A stretch of 64,000 nucleotides of DNA from Streptomyces sp. NBC_00344 (GCF_036088315.1 NZ_CP107996.1:3614501-3678500), one strand, 5' to 3'; shown: positions 16,564-27,902, numbered from the stretch's first letter. Numbers and translations: made by a program. The notes: generated from the sequence alone by a model not told the origin.

Positions 16564-16635
16564 AGCGGGTGACAGGAATTGCACACTGCGCCTTCCCCCT
16601 GGAAGGGGGATGTTCTACTACTGAACTACACCCGC
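16564..16635 (-). tRNA. tRNA-Gly(TCC) with a non-canonical T-arm
   Basis: A 72-nt minus-strand tRNA. Acceptor GCGGGTG/CACCCGC, D-stem GTTC/GAAC and anticodon stem TCCCC/GGGGA are perfect, and the loop CTTCCAG gives anticodon TCC. The T-arm is odd. It reads CAGTG-TGCAATT-CCTGT, so the universal GTTC at 53-56 is GTGC and the stem pairs poorly; a four-pair GCAG/CTGT alternative leaves a ten-base loop. In the D-loop AGTAGTA, position 18 appears to be A rather than G. The other three stems are intact, so this is not a decayed gene. Confidence 0.88.
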
Positions 16636-16793
16636 ACGCTGCGTGAAGCGGGGCCTTGCGGCCTCGCCCTTCGGCGTGCTCCAGACTCTAGCTGACCAGC
16701 AGGGGTGGAATGCAAGTCGGGCGCTCGGGACGGGAGTCGGCCCGGGTCCGGCCGGCGGTCGCCCGGAGGTCCGGCCGACCGCCCGGAAGCGGG

Positions 16794-17111
16794 TCAGCCC
16801 GCCGCGTTGAACGCCTCGTAGACCTTCTTTGGGATCCGCCCGCGGGCCGGTACGTCCATCTTGTTGGACCGTGCCCAGGCACGGACGGCCGCCGGATCCG
16901 GCGCCACCGCGGTGTGCCGGTAGGCCTTGCCGGACTTCGACCGCTTTCGGCCCGCCTCCAGGAACGGGGCCAGCGACTTGCGCAGTTTCTTTGCATTGGC
17001 GGTATTGAGGTCGATCTCGTACGACTTTCCGTCGAGGCCGAAGGTGACCGTTTCCGCCGCTTCCCCGCCGTCGATGTCGTCGGAGAGCGTGACCACTACT
17101 CGCTGAGCCAC
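16794..17111 (-). CDS. lsrL: Lsr2-family nucleoid-associated protein (LsrL paralogue)
   Basis: A 105-residue H-NS-like xenogeneic silencer. The N-terminal dimerisation beta-strands (VVVTLSDDIDGGEAAETVTFGLDGKSYEIDL) precede a C-terminal domain with the AT-minor-groove hook at PARGRIPKKVYEAF, where RGR is the key tripeptide. Length and layout fit the second Lsr2 copy found in Streptomyces beside purS (the SCO4076 position). The ATG at 17111 is the only sensible start. It is divergent from purS across an unusually AT-rich 320-bp region, which it could itself bind. Confidence 0.93.
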   Translation of the reverse strand: MAQRVVVTLSDDIDGGEAAETVTFGLDGKSYEIDLNTANAKKLRKSLAPFLEAGRKRSKSGKAYRHTAVAPDPAAVRAWARSNKMDVPARGRIPKKVYEAFNAAG

Positions 17112-17431
17112 GGACTTCGGTCCTTTCCTGCGGCACCGCTTGTCTGACGTGCAGCGATGCCGGCCTTACGGCTGATTTTGAGTTACGCCATTTCCTTTGT
17201 ACAGCGGAAGCCGCCGCATTGTGAAGCCCACCCAATTACATGCGCGTGTCAGGGGGCAATCACAACGGCCGTTTTTTTCGAGGATTTTTCGCGGATGTTC
17301 CCGCCGCCATCTCCGGGGCATCTCGCGGCCGAAATCCGAACGTGATCGGACCCTGCTGATATCTACCCGCGTAGATTTTCCAGGCAGGTAGTCTGAGTGG
17401 ACCGCCTTCGCACCACACACCGGGAGTGCCA
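17112..17431. promoter_or_regulatory. Divergent lsrL-purS control region
   Basis: AT-rich for this genome, with a T-run at 17271-17277. A perfect dyad ATCTACCCGCGTAGAT lies at 17361-17376, 13 bp before a likely purS -10, TAGTCT (17389-17394), so it covers the -35 position. It is a good operator candidate for purine control. Confidence 0.6.
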
Positions 17432-17683
17432 GTGGCACGCGTCGTAGTCGACGTCATGCTCAAGCCGGAGATCCTCGACCCGCAGGGACAGGCGGTGCAG
17501 CGTGCACTGCCCCGTCTCGGCTTCGATGGAATCGCCGACGTACGTCAGGGAAAGCGTTTCGAGCTCGAGGTCGATGGGCCGGTCGATGACGCCGCCCTCG
17601 TCCGTATCAATGAGCTGGCCGAAACGTTCCTCGCCAACACCGTCATCGAGAACTTCACCGTGAAGGTGGAGGAGGAGAAGTGA
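17432..17683 (+). CDS. purS: FGAM synthase subunit PurS
   Basis: An 83-residue bridging subunit of the three-part formylglycinamidine ribonucleotide synthase (PurS-PurQ-PurL), which shuttles ammonia from PurQ to PurL. The sequence [18 protein letters not shown] and [12 protein letters not shown] is diagnostic. I prefer GTG 17432 (MARVVVDV) over the GTG two codons earlier from homologues. Its stop overlaps the purQ start (GTGA at 17680-17683). Confidence 0.96.
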   Translation: MARVVVDVMLKPEILDPQGQAVQRALPRLGFDGIADVRQGKRFELEVDGPVDDAALVRINELAETFLANTVIENFTVKVEEEK

Positions 17684-18356
17684 CTGCCCGTATCGGAGTC
17701 GTCACTTTTCCCGGCACCCTCGACGACCGGGACGCCCTGCGTGCCGTGCGCGTCGCGGGGGCCGAGCCGGTTTCGCTCTGGCATCGCGACAAGGGCCTCC
17801 AGCAGGTCGACGCGGTCGTCCTCGCCGGTGGTTTCTCCTACGGCGACTATCTGCGGGCCGGAGCCATCTCCCGCTTCTCGCCGGTGATGGCGACGATCAT
17901 CGAGCAGGCGAAGGCCGGTCTGCCGGTTCTCGGTATCTGCAACGGTTTCCAGATCCTCACCGAGTCGCATTTGCTGCCGGGCGCGATGCTCCGCAACAAC
18001 CATCTGCACTTCATCTGCCGCGACCAGAAGCTGCGCGTCGAGAATGCCGGGACCGCGTGGACCGCCGATTACTCGGCCGGCCAGGAGATCTCGGTACCTC
18101 TCAAGAACATCGACGGCCGGTACGTCGCCGACGAGTGTGTCCTCGACGAGCTCGAGGCCGAGGGCCGGGTGGCCTTCCGGTATCTCGACGGCAATCCGAA
18201 CGGGTCGCTGCGCGACATCGCAGGCATCACCAACGCGGCAGGCAATGTCGTCGGTCTGATGCCGCACCCCGAGCACGCAGTCGAGCCGCTGATCGGTACG
18301 GGGCGTACCGACGGCCTCGGATTCTTCACCTCGATCCTGAAGAAGCTGGTCAACGC

Positions 18357-18360
<4 letters not shown>
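17680..18360 (+). CDS. purQ: FGAM synthase glutaminase subunit PurQ
   Basis: A 226-residue class I glutamine amidotransferase that frees ammonia for PurL. Nucleophile Cys is in [11 protein letters not shown], and the catalytic His/Glu pair is in MPHPEHAVE. The oxyanion-loop [13 protein letters not shown] is intact. The GTG start overlaps purS by four bases, and the stop overlaps the purL ATG (ATGA at 18357-18360), giving tight coupling for a stoichiometric complex. Confidence 0.97.
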
Positions 18361-20606
<2,246 letters not shown>

Positions 20607-20625
20607 CGGGCCGGCACCGGAAAAA

Positions 20626-20666
20626 AGCGCCGGCGCCCGGGAGTTGGTCTCCCGGGCGCCGGCGCT
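20626..20666. terminator. Convergent terminator between purL and the DUF805 gene
   Basis: An 18-bp GC-rich stem (20626-20643 with 20649-20666). On the minus strand it is followed by TTTTTT, a full intrinsic terminator for the DUF805 gene. It also closes the purSQL operon. Confidence 0.85.
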
Positions 20667-20684
20667 TCGTGCTGGTGCGGCCCG

Positions 20685-21059
20685 TCAGTAGGCCGGAGTC
20701 TGTCCGTACGCAGGCACTGCCTTCGGGTCCGCGCCGTGCGCGTTGGGCTGGCGCTCACCCTCGGACGCGAGGAAGACGAGCAGAATGATGCCGCCCACGA
20801 ACGGGACCAGGCTGATGAAGAACCACCAGCCGGACTTCCCGGTGTCGTGCAGCCGTCGCACCATCACGGCGAGGGTCGGCAGCAGCACCGCGAGGTAGTA
20901 GACGGCGACGAGCAGACCGTTGTGGAAGAGCACGAAGGACACGATCGCCACGACGATGACGGCGAGGATGTTGAACAGCGTGTACATCCAGTATTCCTGG
21001 CGCCGCGCGCGCCCGCTGAAGCCCGCGTAGTTCTTGAGCACATCGAGATACCAGTGCAC
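20685..21059 (-). CDS. DUF805 small membrane protein
   Basis: A 124-residue protein with about four transmembrane helices. The signature FSGRARRQEYWMY near the N-terminus and RRLHDTGKSGWWF before the last helices define the DUF805 (YhaH-like) family, whose function is unknown. I chose GTG 21059 (VHWYLDVLKNY), which has GGGGGG eight bases upstream and agrees with homologues; a start 13 codons earlier would bury that ribosome site. The tail is Pro/Tyr-rich (AYGQTPAY). Confidence 0.85.
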   Translation of the reverse strand: MHWYLDVLKNYAGFSGRARRQEYWMYTLFNILAVIVVAIVSFVLFHNGLLVAVYYLAVLLPTLAVMVRRLHDTGKSGWWFFISLVPFVGGIILLVFLASEGERQPNAHGADPKAVPAYGQTPAY

Positions 21060-21094
21060 TTTGGTCCCCCCAAAGACTGTGATGAGGCGTGCCC

Positions 21095-21570
21095 TCATGG
21101 AACCCCCCAGGACGCAGAATCTATGTGGCTTGAACTGAACGGGTCAAGTTTTTGTAAGGACGGCAGAGGTTCGGCCGAGGCCGGCGCCAACCCGGTCTCA
21201 CCGGCGGGGACATGGGCCGGGCCGGAAGGGAGCCGGGTGGCCGTGGCAACAGCGGGACCCGTCACCCCGGACGCACACCGGAACACCATGTGCATCGATG
21301 AGGTGAACGCGTTCAGTGCCTGCAGATGGGCCTCACGGGTCAGTTGCGCGACGGCGCTGATGGTGCCGCCAGGGTCCCGCGCCGCGTACGCCCGGCCGAG
21401 TACCCAGCCGCGCACTGCCCCGCCGAGCCGCCGAGGGTCTCGGAGAAGCGGACTTTGTCGGTGGTGATGCCCAGTTGGCCCGGCATCATGGTGTCCCGCA
21501 TCAACTGGCTGAGCTGACCGGCGAGCTGGCCGAAACCGGCACCCCTGAGCAGTACCGCCGCACGGTTCCC
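21095..21570 (-). pseudogene. C-terminal remnant of a DHA2-type MFS drug transporter
   Basis: Two minus-strand frames together spell the end of an EmrB/QacA-type exporter. GAGFGQLAGQLSQLMRDT through VRFSETLGGSAG (about 21560 to 21425) is in one frame, and WVLGRAYAARDPGGTISAV through LNAFTSSMHMVF (about 21405 to 21280) is in another. The break near 21410-21425 is a frameshift, and the first twelve or so transmembrane helices are missing. It has lost function, and nothing else in the stretch looks coding. Confidence 0.75.
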
Positions 21571-21644
21571 CCGGAGATCGGTGTTGCGCGCCGGCGGTGG
21601 GAAGAGCCGGGTGGCGCGGGTGGGCATCCGTCTACGCTCCACCC

Positions 21645-22466
21645 ATGCCGCCCACCCGGAAACGCGCCCGCCGTTACGACCCCGCCGTCACCCGTGGCGC
21701 GGTCCTCGCCCAGTTCGACCACGTGCGGCAGGCGGTCGCCACCCTCACCCCCGACCGGCTCGCCCTGCCCACCCGGCTCGGCGACTGGACCGTACGGGAG
21801 CTGGCCGCCCATCTCACCATGGGCGTCGATGCCGTCAGCCGGCATCTCGACGAGGCGGCGCAGGACGGCGGAACACCGGCGGGGCCTGTGCCCGGCCTGC
21901 GGGAGATCACCCTGCTGGAATGGACGGCCGCCACCGCCCCGGCGGCCGGCCGCATCTCGGAGGACACCAAGGGCCTCGCGGCGAGCGCCGGTGCGCGGGA
22001 GCTCTTCGACCGAGCGGCGGCGCGTATCACCGAGCGGCTGCCCGGCGCGTCGGACGATCTGCTGCTTCCGGGGCGGGTGGGCGCCATGCGGCTCGGCGAC
22101 TACCTGGTCACCCGCTGTGTGGAGCTGGTCGTGCACACCGACGACCTGAACCACGCCACCGGGCTCGAGGTGCCGTTCGACCGGCGGGCCCTCGCCGCCT
22201 GCACCCGGCTGCTGGCCGACGCGCTGGCGGTGAAGGCGCCGGGGGCGTCGACCGAGGTGCGGATTCCGCCGTATGCCGTCGTCCAGTGCATCGAGGGCCC
22301 CCGGCACACCCGGGGCACCCCGCCCAACGTCGTCGAGACCGATCCGCTCACCTGGATCCGCCTCGCCACCGGGCGTACCCGGTGGAGTGCGGCGGTGGAG
22401 GACGCACAGGTCGCGGCGAGCGGGGAGCGAGCCGATCTCTCGGATCTGCTGCCGGTCATGGGCTGA
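21645..22466 (+). CDS. Maleylpyruvate isomerase (MDMPI) family protein
   Basis: A 273-residue protein of the DinB-like/MDMPI superfamily. The four-helix N-terminal domain has LGDWTVRELAAHLTMGVDAV (metal-site His in AAHL) and a second His in ELVVHTDDLNHA; the family uses three ligands including these to hold a divalent metal. The C-terminal part resembles an SCP2-like domain (TRGTPPNVVETDPLTWIRLATG). Related enzymes use mycothiol; the true substrate is unknown. ATG 21645 sits seven bases after a TACGCT -10, so the mRNA is probably leaderless. The longer frame upstream overlaps the dead transporter. Confidence 0.82.
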   Translation: MPPTRKRARRYDPAVTRGAVLAQFDHVRQAVATLTPDRLALPTRLGDWTVRELAAHLTMGVDAVSRHLDEAAQDGGTPAGPVPGLREITLLEWTAATAPAAGRISEDTKGLAASAGARELFDRAAARITERLPGASDDLLLPGRVGAMRLGDYLVTRCVELVVHTDDLNHATGLEVPFDRRALAACTRLLADALAVKAPGASTEVRIPPYAVVQCIEGPRHTRGTPPNVVETDPLTWIRLATGRTRWSAAVEDAQVAASGERADLSDLLPVMG

Positions 22467-22503
22467 CACCTGACGTGGCAGAAGCCGGTCATGGGCTGAC
22501 ACC
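22451..22503 (+). repeat. Imperfect 33-bp tandem duplication at the end of the MDMPI gene
   Basis: GCCGGTCATGGGCTGACACC occurs at 22451-22470 and again at 22484-22503. The first copy holds the gene's last codons and stop. A third weaker GAGCCGGTCGGG follows at about 22516. Confidence 0.8.
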
Positions 22504-22639
22504 GGACGCGACAGAGCCGGTCGGGAACCGGAAGCGGAACGCAGGGAAGCGCGGCCCGGAGGCGCGCACACGCGGGAACCGGAATCAGCGGAAACGGAAT
22601 CCTGGGAACCGGACACCCCGCTCACCCCGTCCCAGCGCC

Positions 22640-23425
22640 ATGCAGAAGCAACGCATGACCGTCGCCGCCCTGGCCGTCCTCGCCCTGGCCGCCTGCGGCG
22701 CGGAAAAAGGAACCCCCGGCTCCAGCAGCTCGGTCGTGCCGGATGTGCCGCTGTCCGGCACCGACTGGCGCGTCGACAGCGTGACCGTGGACGGAAAGCG
22801 GGTACCGGCCCCGCACGGCGCGGATGTCTCGTTCACGGGCGGCCGGGTGAGCGGCTCGTCCGGCTGCAACCACTTCAGCGCCCCGGCCTCGGTGAAGGGC
22901 GACACCCTCACCGTCGGTCACAGCACCTCCACCCTCATCGGCTGCCCGAAGAACATCCAGGAGTACGAGAGGGCGCTGCTCAGGACCGTCAGGGGCAAGC
23001 TCACCGCACAGCTCGACGACGGGAAGCTCACCCTGAGGGCACCGGACGGCGATCACGTCGTACTCGGTTCCCGGCCGGCCGCGCCGCTCACCGGCACCCG
23101 GTGGAAGGTGACCTCGCTCGTCGAAGGGGGCACCGCCTCGTCCCTCCCGCAGGGCACCGCGGGGAAAGCCCGTCTCACCTTCGGCAAGGACGGAACGGTC
23201 CGCGGGAACCTGGGCTGCAACCGGGTCAGCGGTATGGCAAAGGTCACGAAGGGGACGATCACCTTCGGGCACCTCACCACCACCCGGATGGCGTGCCGCG
23301 GCCCGGCCATGACCTTGGAGAGGCAGCTGCTCAAGCTGCTGCACGGGCCCGTCAGGTACGAAATCCAGCAGCGCGTGCTGACCCTCAGGACACCAGGCCG
23401 CAGTGGAATCGACGCCACCGCATAG
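22640..23425 (+). CDS. Lipoprotein with two META/HslJ-like domains
   Basis: A 261-residue secreted lipoprotein. The signal peptide ends in the lipobox VLALAAC (Cys19), so it is anchored outside the membrane. Two META domains follow: residues about 40-135 (LSGTDWRVDSVTVDG ... SGSSGCNHFSAP) and about 145-245 (LTGTRWKVTSLVEGG ... GNLGCNRVSG). Each has the conserved G-C-N motif, and each contains a second cysteine (GCPK, MACRG) that could form a disulfide. Homologues respond to oxidative or heat stress, but the role here is unknown. The upstream open frame of about 350 codons is spurious. Confidence 0.85.
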   Translation: MQKQRMTVAALAVLALAACGAEKGTPGSSSSVVPDVPLSGTDWRVDSVTVDGKRVPAPHGADVSFTGGRVSGSSGCNHFSAPASVKGDTLTVGHSTSTLIGCPKNIQEYERALLRTVRGKLTAQLDDGKLTLRAPDGDHVVLGSRPAAPLTGTRWKVTSLVEGGTASSLPQGTAGKARLTFGKDGTVRGNLGCNRVSGMAKVTKGTITFGHLTTTRMACRGPAMTLERQLLKLLHGPVRYEIQQRVLTLRTPGRSGIDATA

Positions 23426-23504
23426 CGGCGCGTATCGGTCACTACGGGCAGAGCGCCAGATCGCCAATTCGGACCAGTGGTCGATCTCGCCTACACTCGG
23501 TGGC

Positions 23505-25031
23505 GTGCCTCGTGGTGATGGACGACTCAACCACGACCTGCTCCCCGGAGAGAAGGGCCCCCAGGACGCTTGTGGCGTCTTCGGTGTCTGGGCTCCGGGT
23601 GAAGAGGTCGCCAAGCTCACCTATTTCGGACTGTATGCCCTGCAGCACCGTGGACAGGAGTCCGCGGGCATCGCAGTGAGCAATGGGTCCCAGATCCTGG
23701 TCTTCAAGGACATGGGTCTGGTCTCACAGGTCTTCGACGAAACCTCTCTCGGCTCCCTCCAGGGCCATATCGCGGTGGGTCATGCCCGCTACTCCACCAC
23801 CGGAGCCTCGGTGTGGGAGAACGCGCAGCCGACCTTCCGTGCGACGGCCCACGGGTCGATCGCGCTCGGCCACAACGGCAACCTGGTCAATACGGCCCAG
23901 CTCGCCAAGATGGTCGCCGAGCTGCCGAAGGAGAACGGCCGTTCCACGCAGGTGGCGGCAACCAACGACACCGACCTGGTGACCGCGCTCCTGGCGGGCC
24001 AGAACGATGCCGACGGCAAGCCGCTGACCGTCGAGGAAGCCGCTGCCAAGATCCTCCCGGACGTGAAGGGAGCGTTCTCGCTCGTCTTCATGGACGAGAA
24101 CACCCTGTACGCGGCCCGCGACATCCAGGGCATCCGTCCGCTGGTGCTCGGCCGCCTGGAGCGTGGCTGGGTGGTGGCATCGGAGTCCGCCGCTCTGGAC
24201 ATCTGCGGCGCCGCCTTCGTCCGCGAGGTCGAACCCGGCGAGCTGATCGCCATCGACGAGAACGGTCTCCGTACCTCGCGATTCGCGGACGCGAACCCCA
24301 AGGGTTGTGTCTTCGAGTACGTCTACCTGGCCCGCCCCGACACCGATATCGCGGGCCGGAACGTCTATCTCTCGCGTGTGGAGATGGGCCGGAAACTGGC
24401 CGCGGAAGCCCCGGCCGACGCCGATCTGGTGATAGCTACGCCCGAGTCCGGGACACCTGCCGCGATCGGTTACGCCGAGGCCAGCGGTATTCCCTACGGC
24501 TCGGGCCTGGTCAAGAACGCCTATGTCGGCCGGACCTTCATCCAGCCCTCCCAGACGATCCGCCAGCTCGGCATCAGGCTCAAGCTCAATCCGCTCAAGG
24601 AAGTCATCCGCGGCAAGCGCCTCGTGGTCGTCGACGACTCGATCGTCCGCGGCAACACCCAACGCGCGCTGGTCAAGATGCTCCGCGAGGCCGGTGCCGC
24701 GGAGATCCACATCCGGATCTCCTCCCCGCCGGTGAAGTGGCCGTGCTTCTTCGGCATCGACTTCGCGACGCGCGCGGAGCTGATCGCCAACGGCATGTCG
24801 GTCGACGAGATCGGCAAGTCGATGGGCGCGGACTCCCTCGCGTACATCTCCATCGACGGCATGATCGAGGCGACCACGATCGCCAAGCCGAAGCTCTGCC
24901 GCGCCTGCTTCGACGGCGAGTACCCGATGGATCTGCCCGACCCCGAACTGCTCGGCAAGCAGCTGCTGGAGACCGAGCTGGCCGCCGGACCGGCGAGCAC
25001 CGCCGCTGCCGACGCGCTCCGTCGCCCGTAA
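23505..25031 (+). CDS. purF: Amidophosphoribosyltransferase
   Basis: First committed purine step: PRPP + glutamine to phosphoribosylamine. The 508-residue protein carries a short propeptide cut before the N-terminal nucleophile Cys in QDACGVFGVW (class II glutaminase), then the PRPP loop VVVDDSIVRGNT. Cysteines in GCVFEYVYLARPD, WPCFFGIDF and CRACFDGEYP fit the iron-sulfur type of Gram-positive PurF. GTG 23505 (MPRGDGRLNHD) agrees with homologues, and a TACACT -10 ends seven bases before it, so the transcript is probably leaderless. Confidence 0.97.
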   Translation: MPRGDGRLNHDLLPGEKGPQDACGVFGVWAPGEEVAKLTYFGLYALQHRGQESAGIAVSNGSQILVFKDMGLVSQVFDETSLGSLQGHIAVGHARYSTTGASVWENAQPTFRATAHGSIALGHNGNLVNTAQLAKMVAELPKENGRSTQVAATNDTDLVTALLAGQNDADGKPLTVEEAAAKILPDVKGAFSLVFMDENTLYAARDIQGIRPLVLGRLERGWVVASESAALDICGAAFVREVEPGELIAIDENGLRTSRFADANPKGCVFEYVYLARPDTDIAGRNVYLSRVEMGRKLAAEAPADADLVIATPESGTPAAIGYAEASGIPYGSGLVKNAYVGRTFIQPSQTIRQLGIRLKLNPLKEVIRGKRLVVVDDSIVRGNTQRALVKMLREAGAAEIHIRISSPPVKWPCFFGIDFATRAELIANGMSVDEIGKSMGADSLAYISIDGMIEATTIAKPKLCRACFDGEYPMDLPDPELLGKQLLETELAAGPASTAAADALRRP

Positions 25032-25080
25032 ACCCTGCAGTCCGCAAGCCCTGCAGTACGACACGAAAGTTCCCAGAGCC

Positions 25081-26151
25081 ATGCCTCCTGAGACCAGTGG
25101 TGCCAGCTACGCAGCCGCAGGCGTCGACATCGAAGCCGGTGACCGAGCCGTAGAGCTGATGAAGGAGTGGGTGAAGAAGACGCAGCGCCCCGAGGTCCTC
25201 GGCGGCCTCGGTGGATTCGCCGGCCTCTTCGATGCCTCCGCGCTGAAGCGTTACGAGCGGCCGCTGCTCGCTTCGGCGACCGACGGTGTCGGTACGAAGG
25301 TGGACCTCGCCCGCAAGATGGGCGTCTACGACACGATCGGCCACGACCTGGTCGGCATGGTCGTCGACGACCTGGTCGTGTGCGGCGCCGAGCCGCTCTT
25401 CATGACCGACTACATCTGTGTCGGCAAGGTCTTCCCCGACCGCGTCGCCGCGATCGTGAAGGGCATCGCCGAAGGCTGTGTGCTGGCCGGCTGCGCGCTG
25501 GTCGGCGGCGAGACCGCCGAACACCCGGGGCTGCTCGGCGAGCACGACTTCGACGTGGCGGGCGCCGGTACCGGTGTGGTCGAGGCCGACCAGCTGCTGG
25601 GCGCGGACCGTATCCGCAAGGGCGACGCGGTCATCGCGATGGCCTCGTCGGGACTTCACTCCAACGGGTACTCACTGGTGCGCCATGTTGTCTTCGACCG
25701 GGCCGGCTGGGCGCTGGACCGGGAGATCGAGGAGTTCGGCAGGACCCTGGGGGAGGAGCTGCTGGAGCCCACCAGGATCTATTCGCTGGACTGCCTGGCG
25801 CTGACCCGTACGACCCAGGTGCACGGCTTCAGCCACATCACGGGCGGCGGACTGGCCAACAACCTCGCCCGGGTGATTCCGGACGGGCTGCACGCCACGG
25901 TCGACCGTTCGACCTGGACGCCAGGAGCGGTCTTCGAGGTCGTCGGCAAGGCCGGTGCGGTCGAGCGCCTGGAGCTGGAGAAGACACTGAACATGGGTGT
26001 CGGCATGATGGCCGTCGTCCCCGAGGAGTCGGTGGATGCGGCGCTGACCACACTCGCCGACCGGGGCATGGACGCCTGGGTGGCCGGGGAGATCACCGAG
26101 CGCGGCGCACACACCTCGGGCGCCGAGCTGACCGGGGACTACGCCAAGTAG
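25081..26151 (+). CDS. purM: Phosphoribosylformylglycinamidine cyclo-ligase (AIR synthetase)
   Basis: Closes the imidazole ring: FGAM + ATP to AIR. The 356-residue enzyme shows SYAAAGVDIEAGDRAV at the N-terminus, LLASATDGVGTKV, DDLVVCGAEPLFMTDY, GGETAEHPG and HITGGGLANNL, all family landmarks. It follows purF by 49 bp on the same strand, so the two are probably co-transcribed. Usual length, nothing missing. Confidence 0.97.
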   Translation: MPPETSGASYAAAGVDIEAGDRAVELMKEWVKKTQRPEVLGGLGGFAGLFDASALKRYERPLLASATDGVGTKVDLARKMGVYDTIGHDLVGMVVDDLVVCGAEPLFMTDYICVGKVFPDRVAAIVKGIAEGCVLAGCALVGGETAEHPGLLGEHDFDVAGAGTGVVEADQLLGADRIRKGDAVIAMASSGLHSNGYSLVRHVVFDRAGWALDREIEEFGRTLGEELLEPTRIYSLDCLALTRTTQVHGFSHITGGGLANNLARVIPDGLHATVDRSTWTPGAVFEVVGKAGAVERLELEKTLNMGVGMMAVVPEESVDAALTTLADRGMDAWVAGEITERGAHTSGAELTGDYAK

Positions 26152-26276
26152 GCGGAACGGGACAGCATGGGACCCGGCCCGGGGCGGTGGCCTCGGACCG
26201 GGTCGAATGACAGTGCTCAACGAAGAACCGAAAAATAATTCTTTGAGATGACTGCGCTTTTTGAGGTGTTCGTACG

Positions 26277-26528
26277 TCAAGCGCCGCGGCGCTGAGACGA
26301 AGGACCGGACTCGTCGTCCTCGTCCTGATCCTCGTTGTAACGATCCGCGTACTGTGCGTACGGGTCATCTTCCTCTTCGTCGTCCTCGAACGGCTCCGCG
26401 TTCGGTGGCTGACTCGTAGGAGATGCGCCCAGCTCATTGGCCAGACGTGACAGGTCCGTTCCGCCGCTGCTGTACTTCAGCTGGCGGGCGACCTTCGTCT
26501 GCTTGGCCTTTGCCCGGCCGCGCCCCAT
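26277..26528 (-). CDS. DUF3073 small acidic-tailed protein
   Basis: An 83-residue actinobacterial protein. A basic N-terminus (GRGRAKAKQTKVARQLKY) is followed by TDLSRLANELG and an extremely acidic tail (EDDEEEDDPYAQYADRYNED). This matches DUF3073, which has no known function; the charge pattern suggests binding to nucleic acid or ribosomes. I chose ATG 26528 (MGRGRAKAK); earlier in-frame starts add non-conserved residues. Convergent with purM. Confidence 0.9.
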   Translation of the reverse strand: MGRGRAKAKQTKVARQLKYSSGGTDLSRLANELGASPTSQPPNAEPFEDDEEEDDPYAQYADRYNEDQDEDDESGPSSQRRGA

Positions 26529-26807
26529 GGCTCGACCCCCTCGGTGACGGGGCTCGACGGCCCCAGAGTCTTGACACCCGTTCATGATTCGGAACGGACT
26601 CTCCGTAAAGAGTCCGGTCCGTAGGGCTTCAACGGTACCTGCTTCCGCGGCCATACGGTACGCCGCCCGCAGGAAGCGCCGCTTCACAGAACCGGCGAGG
26701 AGCCCCGTCCTCGCTGGTCAGCTGCGATTTTAGCCTCTTCTGGGCGTCCGACCCGCCGACGGGGGTGAGTCACGTCTCCCCGACAGCGGGTCAGTGGCCG
26801 TGCACGG

Positions 26808-27902
26808 TCAGTGGCTGCGGGCCTCGTCCATCCGCTGTTCGGCGATCCGGTCGGCCGCCGCAGCCGGCGGAATACCGTCAGCCTTTGCGCGAGCGAATAT
26901 TGCCAGCGTGGTGTCGAAGATCCCGGCGGCCTTCGCCTTGCAGCGGTCGAAGTCGAATCCGTGCAGCTCGTCGGCGACCTGGATCACCCCGCCCGCGTTC
27001 ACCACGTAGTCGGGCGCGTAGAGGATCCCGCGGTCCGCGAGGTCCTTCTCGACGCCCGGGTGCGCGAGCTGGTTGTTGGCGGCACCGCAGATCACCTTGG
27101 CGGTGAGCACCGGCACGGACGTGTCGTTCAGCGCGCCGCCCAGGGCACAGGGGGCGTAGATGTCGAGGCCGGGCACCCGGATCAGCGCCTCGGTGTCGGC
27201 GACCGCGGTCACCCGTCCCGGGTGGGTGCCGGTGACGCGGCGCACGGTCTCTTCCCGTACATCGGTGATCACGACATCGGCGCCGTCCGCCAGCAGGTGC
27301 TCGACCAGGTGGTGGCCGACCTTGCCGACACCCGCGATGCCGACCGTACGGCCGCGGAGCGTGGGGTCGCCCCACAGGTGCTGGGCGCTGGCCCGCATGC
27401 CCTGGAAGACGCCGAAGGCGGTGAGTACCGACGAGTCGCCGGCGCCGCCGTTCTCGGGGGAACGCCCGGTCGTCCACGCGCACTCACGCGCCACGACGTC
27501 CATGTCGGCGACATAGGTCCCGACATCGCAGGCGGTGACGTATCGGCCACCGAGCGAGGCGACGAAGCGGCCGTAGGCCAGCAGCAGCTCTTCGGTCTTG
27601 ATCTTTTCGGGATCGCCGATGATCACGGCCTTGCCGCCGCCGTGGTCCAGACCGGCCATGGCGTTCTTGTACGACATGCCGCGGGCGAGGTTCAGCGCGT
27701 CTGCCACGGCTGCTTCCTCACTCGCATACGGATAGAAGCGCGTACCGCCGAGGGCCGGGCCCAGGGCGGTGGAGTGGATGGCGATCACGGCCTTGAGGCC
27801 GGAGGCGCGGTCCTGGCAGAGCACGACTTGCTCGTGTCCCCCCTGATCCGAGTGGAACAGGGTGTGCAGTACGTCGACAGGAGCGCCGGTCACATCGGTC
27901 AC
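26808..27902 (-). CDS. vdh: Valine (branched-chain amino acid) dehydrogenase
   Basis: A 364-residue NAD-dependent oxidative deaminase of the Leu/Val/Phe dehydrogenase family that feeds branched-chain precursors for fatty acids and polyketides. Seen: [34 protein letters not shown] with the catalytic Lys region [11 protein letters not shown], then the Rossmann loop [16 protein letters not shown], and [14 protein letters not shown]. The order of Streptomyces Vdh supports GTG 27902 ([19 protein letters not shown]) over the TTG five codons earlier. A palindrome lies upstream at 27991-28004. Confidence 0.95.
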   Translation of the reverse strand: MTDVTGAPVDVLHTLFHSDQGGHEQVVLCQDRASGLKAVIAIHSTALGPALGGTRFYPYASEEAAVADALNLARGMSYKNAMAGLDHGGGKAVIIGDPEKIKTEELLLAYGRFVASLGGRYVTACDVGTYVADMDVVARECAWTTGRSPENGGAGDSSVLTAFGVFQGMRASAQHLWGDPTLRGRTVGIAGVGKVGHHLVEHLLADGADVVITDVREETVRRVTGTHPGRVTAVADTEALIRVPGLDIYAPCALGGALNDTSVPVLTAKVICGAANNQLAHPGVEKDLADRGILYAPDYVVNAGGVIQVADELHGFDFDRCKAKAAGIFDTTLAIFARAKADGIPPAAAADRIAEQRMDEARSH

